A stretch of DNA of 64,000 nt from an uncultured Prevotellaceae bacterium (GCA_900321425.1 ONWA01000010.1:1-64000), one strand, 5' to 3'; positions 9,407-18,995 are shown, counted from the stretch's first letter. The notes: a model not told the origin generated them from the letters alone. Translations and numbers: made by a program.

Positions 9407-10954
9407 ATGGCAGAACAAGAGAATAAAACCCCAAGAAGAACGCGTCGACAGCAGCCTGTCAATAATACATACGGACACCTCCAGCCACAGGCTCCAGAGG
9501 TAGAAAAGGCCGTATTGGGCGCTTTAATGATCGACAAGGATGCCTACGCCGTTGTTTGTGAGATTCTCCATCCAGAGAGTTTCTATGAGCCCCGTCATCA
9601 ACAGATATTTACCGCTATCCGCGACCTCTCTATGGCGGAGCGTCCTGTGGACGTGTTGACGGTAACCGATCAGTTGGCTAAGGATGGTGTATTGGAGAAT
9701 GTAGGCGGTCCTGTATATATCGCTGAGTTGAGTTCCCGTGTGGCTTCGTCGGCCAATATCGAGTATCATGCCCGTATCATTGCTCAGAAGTCATTGGCTC
9801 GTCAGCTCATCTCATTCGCTAGTGCGATAGAGACTAAGGCCTTTGATGAGACCATCGATGTCGACGATCTAATGAATGAGGCTGAGGGATCGCTCTTTGA
9901 GCTCTCTCAGAAGAATATGAAGAAGGATTATACCCAAATCAATCCGGTGATTGAGCAGGCCATCAAGGTGATTCAGACGGCTGCTGCGAATAAAGACGGA
10001 CTAACGGGTGTGCCGACGGGCTATCATAAGCTTGATGATATTACTAGTGGCTGGCAGTCGTCTGACCTGGTAATTATTGCGGGGCGTCCTGCGATGGGTA
10101 AGACCTCGTTTGCCTTGTCGATGGCGAAAAATATCGCTGCCGAATATCAGGTGCCAATGGCTTTCTTCTCGTTGGAAATGTCGAATGTTCAACTGGTGAA
10201 CCGTCTGATCTCTAATGTCTGTGAGATTCAAGGCTCTAAGATCCTGAACGGACAGTTGCAACCCGACGAGTGGGACCGGCTTGATAAACGGGTGAATAAA
10301 CTGTTGGGTGCACCGTTGTATGTCGACGATACTCCTAGTCTCTCTGTGTTTGAGTTGAGGACGAAAGCACGCCGACTGGTACGCGAGCATGGGGTGCAGA
10401 TTATCATGATCGACTACCTCCAGCTGATGAATGCCTCGGGTATGCGTTTCTCTTCGCGTCAGGAGGAGGTGTCTACCATCAGCCGTTCACTGAAAGGGCT
10501 CGCGAAAGAGTTGGAGATTCCTATCATCGCACTGTCTCAGTTGAATCGTGGTGTCGAGGGGCGTGAAGGACTGGAAGGAAAGCGTCCGCAGCTCTCCGAC
10601 CTGCGTGAGTCGGGAGCCATCGAGCAGGATGCCGATATGGTGCTCTTCGTCCATCGCCCGGAGTATTATCATATCTATCAGGATGAACAGGGACGTGACT
10701 TACGTGGAATGGCTCAGATTATCATTGCTAAGCACCGTAAGGGTGCCACAGGCGATGTGTTGCTGAACTTCAGGGGCGAGTTCACCCGTTTCGAGAATCC
10801 TGAGGACGGACGTTTAGCGCCTAAGAAGAATAGTACAGACGGTGAGATTGTAGGTTCACGTGTCAATGGAGGAGAGGTACAGCCACCGCAGGGTTATGAC
10901 CCGTTTGATGTCAACAGTCCGTTGCCATCAGACAACGGACCGCTTCCATTCTAA
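9407..10954 (+). CDS. dnaB: Replicative DNA helicase
   Basis: Hexameric helicase that unwinds DNA at the replication fork. 515 residues from the ATG at 9407; the frame extends upstream only to a TTG in the promoter. N-terminal DnaB domain from about residue 20 (PEVEKAVLGALMIDKDAY) and RecA-like C-terminal domain with Walker A GRPAMGKTSF, Walker B IIMIDYLQLM and the DnaB3-type motif LSQLNRGVE. The tail after about residue 465 is low-complexity and ends GPLPF, resembling the SSB-type C-terminal tip. Ends one base before the convergent TPR gene. Confidence 0.97.
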   Translation: MAEQENKTPRRTRRQQPVNNTYGHLQPQAPEVEKAVLGALMIDKDAYAVVCEILHPESFYEPRHQQIFTAIRDLSMAERPVDVLTVTDQLAKDGVLENVGGPVYIAELSSRVASSANIEYHARIIAQKSLARQLISFASAIETKAFDETIDVDDLMNEAEGSLFELSQKNMKKDYTQINPVIEQAIKVIQTAAANKDGLTGVPTGYHKLDDITSGWQSSDLVIIAGRPAMGKTSFALSMAKNIAAEYQVPMAFFSLEMSNVQLVNRLISNVCEIQGSKILNGQLQPDEWDRLDKRVNKLLGAPLYVDDTPSLSVFELRTKARRLVREHGVQIIMIDYLQLMNASGMRFSSRQEEVSTISRSLKGLAKELEIPIIALSQLNRGVEGREGLEGKRPQLSDLRESGAIEQDADMVLFVHRPEYYHIYQDEQGRDLRGMAQIIIAKHRKGATGDVLLNFRGEFTRFENPEDGRLAPKKNSTDGEIVGSRVNGGEVQPPQGYDPFDVNSPLPSDNGPLPF

Positions 10955-10955
10955 C

Positions 10956-12620
10956 CTATTGATATTTGGTGATCAACTTATCTGCTTGAGGGTTTCCGAG
11001 TTCCTTCGCTTTCTGCAGGTTACGGAGGCCCTCTGTTTTTTGTCCTTTCTGACACTGTGCAATACCCAGAAACAGATAGCCGTCGCTGAGCTGACTGTCG
11101 ATGACAATCAGCTTCTGTGCGGTCTCGATGGCTGCGTCGCTGAGATTGACGCGTACCTCCAACGAAGCCTTCTCTGCCAGGAACAGTGTGTTACGCGGCT
11201 CTAACTCTATAGCCTTACTCAAATCGTTGAGGGCTTGTTGGAACAGACGGGCTTTCACCTCCGCCTGCGAACGGATATAATAGAACTGTCCGTTTAACGA
11301 ACTGCGCATCACTTGCTCATATTCGTTATAGTCGCTGATTGCTTGACGGTATTTCTCCTGTCCCTCGTAGGCCTGTGCTCTAATGAAGAGATAGGCGGCT
11401 GTCTCTCTGGTGAAGGGACGTGAGGTGCGGTTGATAGTACTGTCAAGGAGTGCTAACTGCGCTGTGTGATCTCCCAACATCTCCTTGCATCGGGAGGCAT
11501 TGAAGAACATCTCTGATGCGTTGAGGTCGGAGGTGGTCAGCCTTTGATAGACATCATAAGCCTCCGCATATTTCTTCTGAGCGAAGAGAATACGTCCTTT
11601 CAGTTCGAGATATGAAGACAGAGGATTGATACGATAGGCCTCATCAGCCTCAGCGATAGCCTTGTCGAGAGTCCATCCACTATAAGTGCGGTCGTTCTTG
11701 AAGATCTCCTTTTGGAAGATGAGCTTCGCGAAGCTGAAATGGGCTTCATCCTTCTTGCTGGCCATTTTCACAGCCTGTTGCATATCACGGTCGGCATCAT
11801 CAAACAGGTTGTCGTTGACCTCTTCCTGTGCGCGATAGGTATATCCGTCGGCGGCGGTGGGGAACTTACGGATAAAATCATCAATCATTTCCCGATAGCT
11901 TTCTTTCGTCATCTGCGGACCACTCACATACAGGGCGACGATTGCTTGTTCCAGCTCGTTGGGCAGGTCCTTCTTCACCGAGGTACTCTTATAGACCTGT
12001 TCGTTGAAGCTGAGTCCTGTAATCTTCAGTCCGAGGGCGAACTGTACGGCAATCGCATAACTTTTGTTAGAATCGCCAACAGAGAGTTGCATGATACCGA
12101 TAGCCTCACCGTTCTCGTTGAGCAAAGGACAGCCCACCGTGTTCTCCGGCATCTGCATCGCCAATGTGTAGTAGTCGTAATCGCCAGCCTTGTCAATCTT
12201 CTCTATCGTCCCCTGCTGACTACGGGCTGATTTGTTGGCACTATAGGGTAATACCCATGCTGTGCTGCCTGTGGTGGTTGTCGTGGCGACGGGCAGACCG
12301 CTGACCTTACCGCTCACTCGGAAACGGGCCACATCGTAGAGATCGTTGGCGCCTGTGATACACTCCACCTTCATCTCTTTGCCTGAGGCATCGATAATCA
12401 CGGCACGTGAGGCTCCTACGAAGGGTGAGAAGTTGCTCACAGCCTCTCCCTCGTTACCGATAAAGAAACCGTTGCCGCTGGCTAACAGTGAACCGTCTTG
12501 TTTGAATGTCTTCAAGGTGAATACTGATTTGGCTGCCTTTCCTGCCCATTTAGGTTGTGCATAGAGCAGCGCAGGCATCAGACAGACTTGTATGATCAGA
12601 ATAAAAATTAGTTTTTTCAT
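10956..12620 (-). CDS. Secreted trypsin-fold pseudo-protease with TPR repeats
   Basis: 554 residues from the ATG at 12620 (signal peptide, cleavage near LYAQ). Residues about 25-190 look like a trypsin/Deg-type fold: GNGFFIGNEGEAVSNF corresponds to the usual G-GF-I---G-ILTN-H segment, DLYDVARF to D-A-L, and NTVGCPLLN to GNSGGPL. Histidine and serine of the catalytic triad are both missing at these places, so I infer no protease activity. Residues about 220-550 contain tetratricopeptide-like helices (for example the repeat ending QALNDLSKAIELEPRN). Last gene of the dnaN-coaBC-recN operon; starts 11 bp after the recN stop. Confidence 0.75.
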   Translation of the reverse strand: MKKLIFILIIQVCLMPALLYAQPKWAGKAAKSVFTLKTFKQDGSLLASGNGFFIGNEGEAVSNFSPFVGASRAVIIDASGKEMKVECITGANDLYDVARFRVSGKVSGLPVATTTTTGSTAWVLPYSANKSARSQQGTIEKIDKAGDYDYYTLAMQMPENTVGCPLLNENGEAIGIMQLSVGDSNKSYAIAVQFALGLKITGLSFNEQVYKSTSVKKDLPNELEQAIVALYVSGPQMTKESYREMIDDFIRKFPTAADGYTYRAQEEVNDNLFDDADRDMQQAVKMASKKDEAHFSFAKLIFQKEIFKNDRTYSGWTLDKAIAEADEAYRINPLSSYLELKGRILFAQKKYAEAYDVYQRLTTSDLNASEMFFNASRCKEMLGDHTAQLALLDSTINRTSRPFTRETAAYLFIRAQAYEGQEKYRQAISDYNEYEQVMRSSLNGQFYYIRSQAEVKARLFQQALNDLSKAIELEPRNTLFLAEKASLEVRVNLSDAAIETAQKLIVIDSQLSDGYLFLGIAQCQKGQKTEGLRNLQKAKELGNPQADKLITKYQ

Positions 12621-12631
12621 ATTTGATGATG

Positions 12632-14296
12632 TCATTGTTTGATTTTCAACAGTTGTTTGGCATTGGCGATCGCCGCATCCGAGATATCACTGCCACTCAG
12701 CATCTGTGCGATCTCGCTGATACGCTCGTCGGTTGTGAGGAGCTCCATCCTACTGGTAGTCCCCTTTGACGTCTCTTCCTTGAGCACTTTGTAATGGGTG
12801 CTTCCCAAAGCGGCAATCTGGGGTAGGTGCGTGATACTGATTACCTGACGCTCGTTCTCGCCCATCTCTTGCATGATCTCTGCCATCTTTTCCGCAATCT
12901 TTCCGCTGACGCCTGTGTCGATCTCGTCGAAGATGATTGTGGGCAGTTTGACGGCTCCGCTAATCATTGCCTTGAGAGCAAGCATCACACGGGCAATCTC
13001 TCCGCCAGAAGCTACCTGAGCAACGGGCTGGAGTGGAGTAGAGGTGTTGGCACTGAATAGGAAGGAGATTTTGTCTTGTCCGTTGCGTCCCAATGTATCT
13101 TCCGATACTTGTATCTCAAAACGCACGTGTGGCATCCCCAGTGGAACCAGTCGCTTCTGTAGGTCTTTCTCAATCTGTTGGGCGGTCTTTCGACGCAGCT
13201 GGGAGAGTTTGTCGGCATACTGATGACAGGTGGTTTCCTTCTCTTCCATCTCCTGACGGAGGGCGTCCAGACAGTCTTCGCTATTCTCTATCTGACTGAG
13301 TTTCTGTTTCAGCTCTTCTTGTTGTACCAACAGTTCTGCGACAGTTGCTGCCTGGTATTTCTTCTCTAATGTATAAATGGTGTCGAGTCGGTTGTTGACA
13401 GCATCCAACTCCGACGGGTTGAAGTCTACATCTTCCACCTGTCCGCTGATTTCCTGTGCGATATCTTTGATTTCGATATAGCAGCTGTCCATCCGTTGCG
13501 CCAGTTCCGACGCAGCGGAATATACGTTCTCGATGTTATGTAAGGCGGTAGCGGCCGTCTTCAACTGTCCCACAACGCCTGTTTCTTCGCCTGTGAGCAC
13601 ATGATCGGCTGTGTAAAGTGAGCCCTTGATTTCCTCTGCGTGCGCCATCGTCTCGCTGCGCTGTTCCAGCTCTTCTTGCTCGCCTTCCGACAGTTGGGCG
13701 CCGCTGAGCTCGTTATATTGGAACTGTAGGAAGTCGGCATGGGCACGTGAGCGCTCAATCTCCTCTGTCATCTCCTCCAACCGCTTTTTGGCGTCGAGAT
13801 ATTGCTGATAGCTGTCTTTGTATTGCTCCAGTTGCCGTTGGTCGTTGGCGATGATATCCACCACACTGAGTTGGAAATCCTGTTTGTTGAGCAACAGGTT
13901 TTGGTGTTGCGAATGCACGTCGACCAGTCGTTCTCCCAGCTCCTTGAGTAATGTCAGCGCCACAGGGGTATCGTTGATAAACGCCCTACTTTTGCCTGCT
14001 GCCGTCAGTTCGCGACGGATGATGCAGTCGTGGGCATCATATTCGATCTCGTTGCTCTCGAAGAATGTCTGCATCTGGTAGCGTGAGAGGTCGAAATGGG
14101 CTTCTATTACACATTTCTCTGCTCCTTGTTTGATGGTCTTGGAGTCGGCCCGTTGTCCTAACAGCAGTCCGATTGCTCCCAGGATAATACTCTTTCCGGC
14201 ACCGGTCTCACCCGTAATGACGGAAAACCCTTTGTGAAAAGGGATATCTAAGGAGTCTATCAGTGTGAAGTTCTTAATATATAGTTGTGTAAGCAT
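12632..14296 (-). CDS. recN: DNA repair protein RecN
   Basis: SMC-like ATPase acting in double-strand break repair. 554 residues from the ATG at 14296 (MLTQLYIKNFTLID); this start overlaps the stop of the preceding gene by one base (TAATG), favouring it over a further-upstream in-frame ATG. Walker A GETGAGKS near residue 30, long coiled-coil centre (about 160-370), ABC signature ASGGEIARVMLALK and Walker B PTIIFDEIDTGVSG near the C-terminus. Family length matches. Confidence 0.96.
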   Translation of the reverse strand: MLTQLYIKNFTLIDSLDIPFHKGFSVITGETGAGKSIILGAIGLLLGQRADSKTIKQGAEKCVIEAHFDLSRYQMQTFFESNEIEYDAHDCIIRRELTAAGKSRAFINDTPVALTLLKELGERLVDVHSQHQNLLLNKQDFQLSVVDIIANDQRQLEQYKDSYQQYLDAKKRLEEMTEEIERSRAHADFLQFQYNELSGAQLSEGEQEELEQRSETMAHAEEIKGSLYTADHVLTGEETGVVGQLKTAATALHNIENVYSAASELAQRMDSCYIEIKDIAQEISGQVEDVDFNPSELDAVNNRLDTIYTLEKKYQAATVAELLVQQEELKQKLSQIENSEDCLDALRQEMEEKETTCHQYADKLSQLRRKTAQQIEKDLQKRLVPLGMPHVRFEIQVSEDTLGRNGQDKISFLFSANTSTPLQPVAQVASGGEIARVMLALKAMISGAVKLPTIIFDEIDTGVSGKIAEKMAEIMQEMGENERQVISITHLPQIAALGSTHYKVLKEETSKGTTSRMELLTTDERISEIAQMLSGSDISDAAIANAKQLLKIKQ

Positions 14297-15204
14297 TACT
14301 GTTTGATTTTTTCCCAAGCGTTATTCTGTGAGGCATTGATATCAAAGAGGATGTTGTATACAGCATCTTTTTCTTTGACGGTACCCTTACCTTTATAGAT
14401 ATTGGCTATCTCGTCGCGCTTATAGTCGGTCCATATCATTGGCACCATACTCAGTGGCTTGTCCTGATGGGCTTTCTTCAAGTTCTCCATCGCAGTGGTG
14501 ATATTGGCTCTTCCGCGTTCCGCGTTATTTGCCATCTCGTCGAGTCCGTTCCTGTAGTAGTCGTACTGAAACTGTCGGAAGGGTTTCATGGCCTCGTCGA
14601 TATAGTCATTGATCAGTGCAAAGCGGTTCTTACTGTCCTCGAAGGCTTTCCAACCTGGGAATCCCAACTCCTGGGCATTGTTGACCAGATTCATACAACG
14701 CTGTAGAATCTCTGTACCTCCAAAGGGTGCGAAGCTGTCCAAGTCGAGACCGATGATGAGGTAGACATAGTAGGCGACGATGGCGGTCAACTGTCGGTCG
14801 ATGATATCGTCATTAAACTGCAACTGGTCGAACTGCGCATAGTCGAAGTGGAAGTTCTGATCCTGGAAGTTAAACAGCGTGGTGGTGTAGGCGGCATTAT
14901 AGACGGGTCTGTTGGCTTGTATCAGCGCCGTACACTCGAAGCGGTTGATAGTCTTGTCGTATTTCGTCACGGTGATATTGAAGTTGCATACGATACGCTC
15001 ATTCTGCTGAAACTGCAACTCTGTCCACTGTCGTTCGTTGATAAACCGCTCCAGGTTCTGCTGCAGGTCGTCGAACACACTCTTGTCCGTAACACCGATC
15101 TGTTGGGTGTTGATATTCACCTTTGCCTGCAACTCCTGAGTGTGTGCGCTCGTAGCGAATGCCAGCAACAGGCATCCGATGATGAATCCTTTCCAGTTCT
15201 TCAT
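14296..15204 (-). CDS. DUF4835 (PorD-like) secreted protein
   Basis: 302 residues with a signal peptide (cleavage near SAHTQ) and the typical opening ELQAKVNINTQQIG of DUF4835 proteins. In Bacteroidota the family is found between coaBC and recN, as here, and has been linked to the type IX secretion system under the name PorD; that link is from family knowledge, not visible in the sequence. Overlaps coaBC by 4 bp (ATGA) and recN by 1 bp, so translation is coupled. No catalytic motif seen. Confidence 0.82.
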   Translation of the reverse strand: MKNWKGFIIGCLLLAFATSAHTQELQAKVNINTQQIGVTDKSVFDDLQQNLERFINERQWTELQFQQNERIVCNFNITVTKYDKTINRFECTALIQANRPVYNAAYTTTLFNFQDQNFHFDYAQFDQLQFNDDIIDRQLTAIVAYYVYLIIGLDLDSFAPFGGTEILQRCMNLVNNAQELGFPGWKAFEDSKNRFALINDYIDEAMKPFRQFQYDYYRNGLDEMANNAERGRANITTAMENLKKAHQDKPLSMVPMIWTDYKRDEIANIYKGKGTVKEKDAVYNILFDINASQNNAWEKIKQ

Positions 15205-16391
15205 ATCATCTGCTCCACTTCGTTGATAATATCTTTGGCCACCAATCCCTTGTCTTTTTTCTCAAAACCCTTTCTTCCTGTTTTGGAGAGAATCGTGATC
15301 TGGTTCTCGTCCGACTGGAAGCAGGTGCCTTCGTTGCGCAAGGAGTTCAGCACGATGAAGTCCAGGTTCTTACGCTTGAGTTTCGACAGGGCATTCTGCT
15401 GCTCGTCGTTGGTCTCCAGTGCGAAGCCCACAAGATGCTGTCCGCCTTTCTTCATCTCTCCGAGTGCCGCCGCAATATCGTGGGTGGGTTGCAGACGGAT
15501 GGTGAGCTCGTCTTTTTCTCTCTTGATTTTCTGCGGAGCTATCTGTGCCGGTTTGAAGTCGGCTACAGCAGCACAGAGGATGGCTACGTCGGTCTCAGGG
15601 AAATAAGTGACAGCAGCCTGATACATCTCCTCACACGAATCCACGTCAATACGGTAGATATGGGGATGAACGGTCTTCAGGGCTACTGGTCCTGCGATGA
15701 GGGTCACCATTGCACCTCTGCGAGCACATTCCTCTGCCAGTGCAAATCCCATCTTCCCACTCGAGTAATTACCGATAAACCTTACGGGGTCTATTTTCTC
15801 GTAGGTAGGTCCTGCGGTAATCATGATGTTCTTCCCAGCCAACGACTGTGGCTCGAAGAACGCATCCAGTGTGTCGACGATACGTTCCGGCTCTTCCATC
15901 CGCCCTTTTCCTTCAAGTCCGCTAGCCAGAAATCCGCTCTGGGGTTCGATGATATGGTTGCCTCTTTTCGTCAGCGTCGACAGATTCTCCTGTGTCGAGG
16001 GGTGGGCATACATATCTAAGTCCATTGCAGGCGCCACGAAGACCGGTGCTTTCATCGACAGGTAGGTGGTAATGAGCATATTGTCGGCGATGCCGTGTAC
16101 CATCTTCCCTAAGGTGGAGGCCGTACAGGGGGCTATGAGCATCGCGTCGGCCCATAGTCCTAACGCCACATGACTATGCCATGTGCCGTCGCGTTGTGAG
16201 AAGAACTCGCTGATGACGGGCTTCTGTGTGAGTGCCGACAGGGTGATGGGGGTGATAAACTCCTTCCCTGCAGGGGTGATGACCACCTGTACCTCAGCGC
16301 CTCGTTTCACCAGTTCTCTGATGATTATACAAGCCTTATAGGCAGCAATAGAGCCGGTGATGCCCAGCACAATCTTTTTACCCTTTAACAT
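15201..16391 (-). CDS. coaBC: Phosphopantothenoylcysteine decarboxylase / phosphopantothenate-cysteine ligase
   Basis: Bifunctional coenzyme A biosynthesis enzyme. Residues 1-185 form the FMN-dependent decarboxylase (GITGSIAAYK, the catalytic His in WHSHVALGLWADAM, and APAMDLDMYAHPS); residues about 190-396 form the ligase (MITAGPTYEKIDPVRFIGNYSSGKMG and the KIKRE loop). 396 residues, normal for the family. Lies in the middle of a leftward operon, 20 bp after the exonuclease gene. Confidence 0.95.
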   Translation of the reverse strand: MLKGKKIVLGITGSIAAYKACIIIRELVKRGAEVQVVITPAGKEFITPITLSALTQKPVISEFFSQRDGTWHSHVALGLWADAMLIAPCTASTLGKMVHGIADNMLITTYLSMKAPVFVAPAMDLDMYAHPSTQENLSTLTKRGNHIIEPQSGFLASGLEGKGRMEEPERIVDTLDAFFEPQSLAGKNIMITAGPTYEKIDPVRFIGNYSSGKMGFALAEECARRGAMVTLIAGPVALKTVHPHIYRIDVDSCEEMYQAAVTYFPETDVAILCAAVADFKPAQIAPQKIKREKDELTIRLQPTHDIAAALGEMKKGGQHLVGFALETNDEQQNALSKLKRKNLDFIVLNSLRNEGTCFQSDENQITILSKTGRKGFEKKDKGLVAKDIINEVEQMI

Positions 16392-16411
16392 ATCTTTCTT
16401 TTAGATCGCTG

Positions 16412-17263
16412 TTATCGCTTTGATTCACGCAGACGGATTCGTGTCAATACCTGTTTGGTGTTATAGGTGAAGTCACCGCCCAGAATCCAACTATAATAGC
16501 CTGGATCGAAGCGCAGCACCTCAGCAACTGGTATTCCCTTGTGCTTACCGAAGTTGAACACCTCAATCATCTGTGGCTTACCGTCCTTGTCGAGTAGGGG
16601 GGTGCCGTCGGGTGTCTTCGCCTCTGCCCATATGATGCGTCCGGCAAAGTCTACGTTGTTGTTCTGCTTGGAGAAATCTGCCAGGAACTGGATATCGTTC
16701 TCTAGCACCTTCTCAGGGTCTTCGTTGACACCAGGGGCATACTTATCCAACTCTCCCATCAGCACGCGGTAGGTGGCTTCTGTATCTTGGTCGGCACGGT
16801 GTGCCTCGAAGTCTTCCTCCATCTTCTTTCCGCAGTAGAACTTATAAGCGGCAGCGAGATTTCTGCGCTCCATCTTGTGGAAGATGGTCTGTGCGTCCAC
16901 ACAGCGACATTTGGAGAAGTCGAAGTCGATACCTGCACGTAGAAACTCCTCCGCCAACAGGGGGATATCGAAATGGTTGGAATTGAAACCGGCGAAGTCC
17001 GAGCCTTTGAACTTCTCACTGAGCTTCTGTGCGATCTGCTTGAAGGTGGGCTTGTCCTTTACGTCGGCATCCGTGATACCTGTGAGCGCTGACACCTCTG
17101 CAGGGATGCGACATTCGGGGTTGATGATCTCGTCGCCACGTTCCTCCTCACCATTGGGGTACACCTTAATATATGAAATCTGAATCACACGAGCCTTGAC
17201 GATATCAAGGCCCGTGGTTTCCAGATCAAAGATGACAAGTGGTTTCTGTAATTTCAGTTTCAT
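16412..17263 (-). CDS. DnaQ-like 3'-5' exonuclease (DEDDh)
   Basis: 283-residue exonuclease. The DEDDh residues are visible: FDLETTG near residue 12 (Asp and Glu), NHFDIPLL (Asp) and AHRADQDTEAT (His and Asp). The C-terminal 60 residues (FGKHKGIPVAEVLRFDPGYYSWIL) match the ExoX-like C-terminal module. It could be the proofreading epsilon subunit or a general repair exonuclease; its place directly after dnaN (7 bp gap) favours a replication role. Confidence 0.88.
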   Translation of the reverse strand: MKLKLQKPLVIFDLETTGLDIVKARVIQISYIKVYPNGEEERGDEIINPECRIPAEVSALTGITDADVKDKPTFKQIAQKLSEKFKGSDFAGFNSNHFDIPLLAEEFLRAGIDFDFSKCRCVDAQTIFHKMERRNLAAAYKFYCGKKMEEDFEAHRADQDTEATYRVLMGELDKYAPGVNEDPEKVLENDIQFLADFSKQNNNVDFAGRIIWAEAKTPDGTPLLDKDGKPQMIEVFNFGKHKGIPVAEVLRFDPGYYSWILGGDFTYNTKQVLTRIRLRESKR

Positions 17264-17270
17264 GATCAGT

Positions 17271-18395
17271 CTATTCGTTGATTAACATCGGCATCATGAG
17301 CATGAGCACATCCTGGTTCTCAGGCTGTTCGGAAGGCAGTACCAGACCGGCTCTGCTAGGGTCTGCCAATTGGATGATTACCTCCTGACACTCGAAATTG
17401 CTCAGGATCTCGATAAATGAAGAACCCTTGAAACCAATACTCATCGCATGACCGTTGTAGTCGCAGGCGATACGCTCTGTGGCAGTCTTCGAGAAGTCAT
17501 AGTCCTCAGCGTCAAGCTGTAGGGTACCTCCTTCCACATGGAAGCGGATGAGGTTGCTGGAGTCGTTGGCAAACGGCTGTACGCGGCGCAGTGCTGAGAG
17601 CAGTCCCAGACGGTCGATGGTCAGCTGGTTAGGATTACTCTGTGGAATCACGGAGTTATAGTTTGGATAGCGCCCTTCAATCAGTCGGCACTGGATGACA
17701 CCCTCACCGTAGTTGATTTCTGCGTTACGGTCATCAAACTTGATAATGACATCACCACCGTCTTTCTGCAGGATGTTCTTCAGCAGAGCGGCGGGTTTTT
17801 TAGGCAGGATGAAAGCTGCCGGCTGGTCGCTCTTGATGGAGAAAATCTTGTTGCGCACCAGTTTGTGCCCGTCACTGGCTACCACTGCCAGGCATTCTGG
17901 GGTGAGGTCGAAATAGATACCGTTCATCACGGGGCGCAACTCGTCTTGTGCTGTAGCAAAAATCGAACGGTTAATATTGGCATAGAGCAACTCACTGGAG
18001 ATATTGATGACGTTCGCTCCTTCGTTGATGCTCTGTGCCTGCGGATACTCGTCGGCATTCTCGATGGGCAGTGAAAACATACCGTTCTGGTAGCTGATTT
18101 TCGCGATATTCTCCGTATAGTTCACGTCGAAGGTGATGGGCTGCTCTGAGAAACCCTTCACAGCTTCTAATAGGTCGTGGTTGCCTACACAAAAGCGACC
18201 GTCGCCATCGGGTTCGGTGATCTCCATAGAGGTCTTCATCACGTTTTCACTGTCGGAGGCAGTCAGACAGAGATTGTTTCCACTGATCTCGAACAGGAAA
18301 TCGCCGAGGATGGGCAGTGAATTCTTACTGTTGATAACTCTTGACAAAGCAGCGAGACGGCTGCTCAATGCGGTACTTGAAACTGTAAATCTCAT
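17271..18395 (-). CDS. dnaN: DNA polymerase III sliding clamp (beta subunit)
   Basis: 374 residues forming the three-domain ring clamp. Starts with RFTVSSTALSSRLAALSRVI and ends with the loop QPENQDVLMLMMPMLINE, equivalent to the conserved MPMR-type terminus. First gene of the leftward operon dnaN, exonuclease, coaBC, DUF4835, recN, TPR protein. dnaA is not in the window. Confidence 0.96.
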   Translation of the reverse strand: MRFTVSSTALSSRLAALSRVINSKNSLPILGDFLFEISGNNLCLTASDSENVMKTSMEITEPDGDGRFCVGNHDLLEAVKGFSEQPITFDVNYTENIAKISYQNGMFSLPIENADEYPQAQSINEGANVINISSELLYANINRSIFATAQDELRPVMNGIYFDLTPECLAVVASDGHKLVRNKIFSIKSDQPAAFILPKKPAALLKNILQKDGGDVIIKFDDRNAEINYGEGVIQCRLIEGRYPNYNSVIPQSNPNQLTIDRLGLLSALRRVQPFANDSSNLIRFHVEGGTLQLDAEDYDFSKTATERIACDYNGHAMSIGFKGSSFIEILSNFECQEVIIQLADPSRAGLVLPSEQPENQDVLMLMMPMLINE

Positions 18396-18436
18396 AATAT
18401 TTTTGTTTTTTAATTCTTTATGGACATAATTGACTA

Positions 18437-18452
18437 CAAAAATACAAAAATA
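18437..18452 (-). promoter_or_regulatory. Tandem -7 boxes upstream of dnaN
   Basis: Two adjacent copies of TATTTTTG on the minus strand (18444-18437 and 18452-18445), both matching TAnnTTTG, 42-57 bp before the dnaN start. They would give two closely spaced starts for the six-gene operon. Confidence 0.45.
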
Positions 18453-18557
18453 ATATGTTTAAAGCAAAAAAATAAGACGAAAATTATTGTTTTCAAACTA
18501 TTTTTAGTAATTTCGCCATCGAAAATATGAAAATACATCATTACTAAGTAAAATTAT

Positions 18558-18947
18558 ATGGAATTAACAGGAAAAATTATTGCAGTACTTCCAGCAAATA
18601 GTGGCGTATCTGCTCGCACTGGTAACGCCTGGATGTCTCAGGAGTATGTTATTGAAGTACCAGGTCAGTATCCCAGAAAATGTCTCTTTCGCCTTTTTGG
18701 TGAGGACCGTATCAAACAGTTTAACATCCAGAATGGCGAGGATCTGACTGTTCAGTTTGATATCGATGCGCATGAGTACAACGGACGTTGGTTCAATGAA
18801 ATCCGCGCCTATAATGTCATTCGCGGTCAGGTGCCTATGGGCGCTCCTGCAGGTGCAGCACCCTTCCCACCACAGGATGCTACTGCTCCTTTCCCCCCAG
18901 CACAGGAGCCGTCGGGCGACAGCGCTACCGACGATCTGCCCTTCTAA
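18558..18947 (+). CDS. DUF3127 protein with SSB-like C-terminal tail
   Basis: 129 residues. The first ~90 residues (MELTGKIIAVLPANSGVSARTGNAW and on to EIRAYNVI) are DUF3127, beta-rich with an alternation expected of an OB-like fold. Residues about 92-122 are a flexible Pro/Ala/Gln linker, and the protein ends ATDDLPF. This layout (small beta domain, disordered linker, acidic DDLPF tip) copies that of single-stranded-DNA-binding protein SSB, whose tip recruits repair and replication partners. Divergent from dnaN. Function is inferred, not known. Confidence 0.85.
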   Translation: MELTGKIIAVLPANSGVSARTGNAWMSQEYVIEVPGQYPRKCLFRLFGEDRIKQFNIQNGEDLTVQFDIDAHEYNGRWFNEIRAYNVIRGQVPMGAPAGAAPFPPQDATAPFPPAQEPSGDSATDDLPF

Positions 18948-18970
18948 TCAGTTAGGTGGTCAATAAAAAT

Positions 18971-18995
18971 AGGGGAGCATTCGTGCTCCCCTTTA
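18971..18995. terminator. Bidirectional intrinsic terminator
   Basis: Perfect 9-bp stem (18971-18979 with 18984-18992) closed by a TTCG tetraloop, flanked by A-rich sequence on the left and TTATT on the right. Lies between the convergent DUF3127 gene and the 482-residue secreted protein. Confidence 0.85.
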
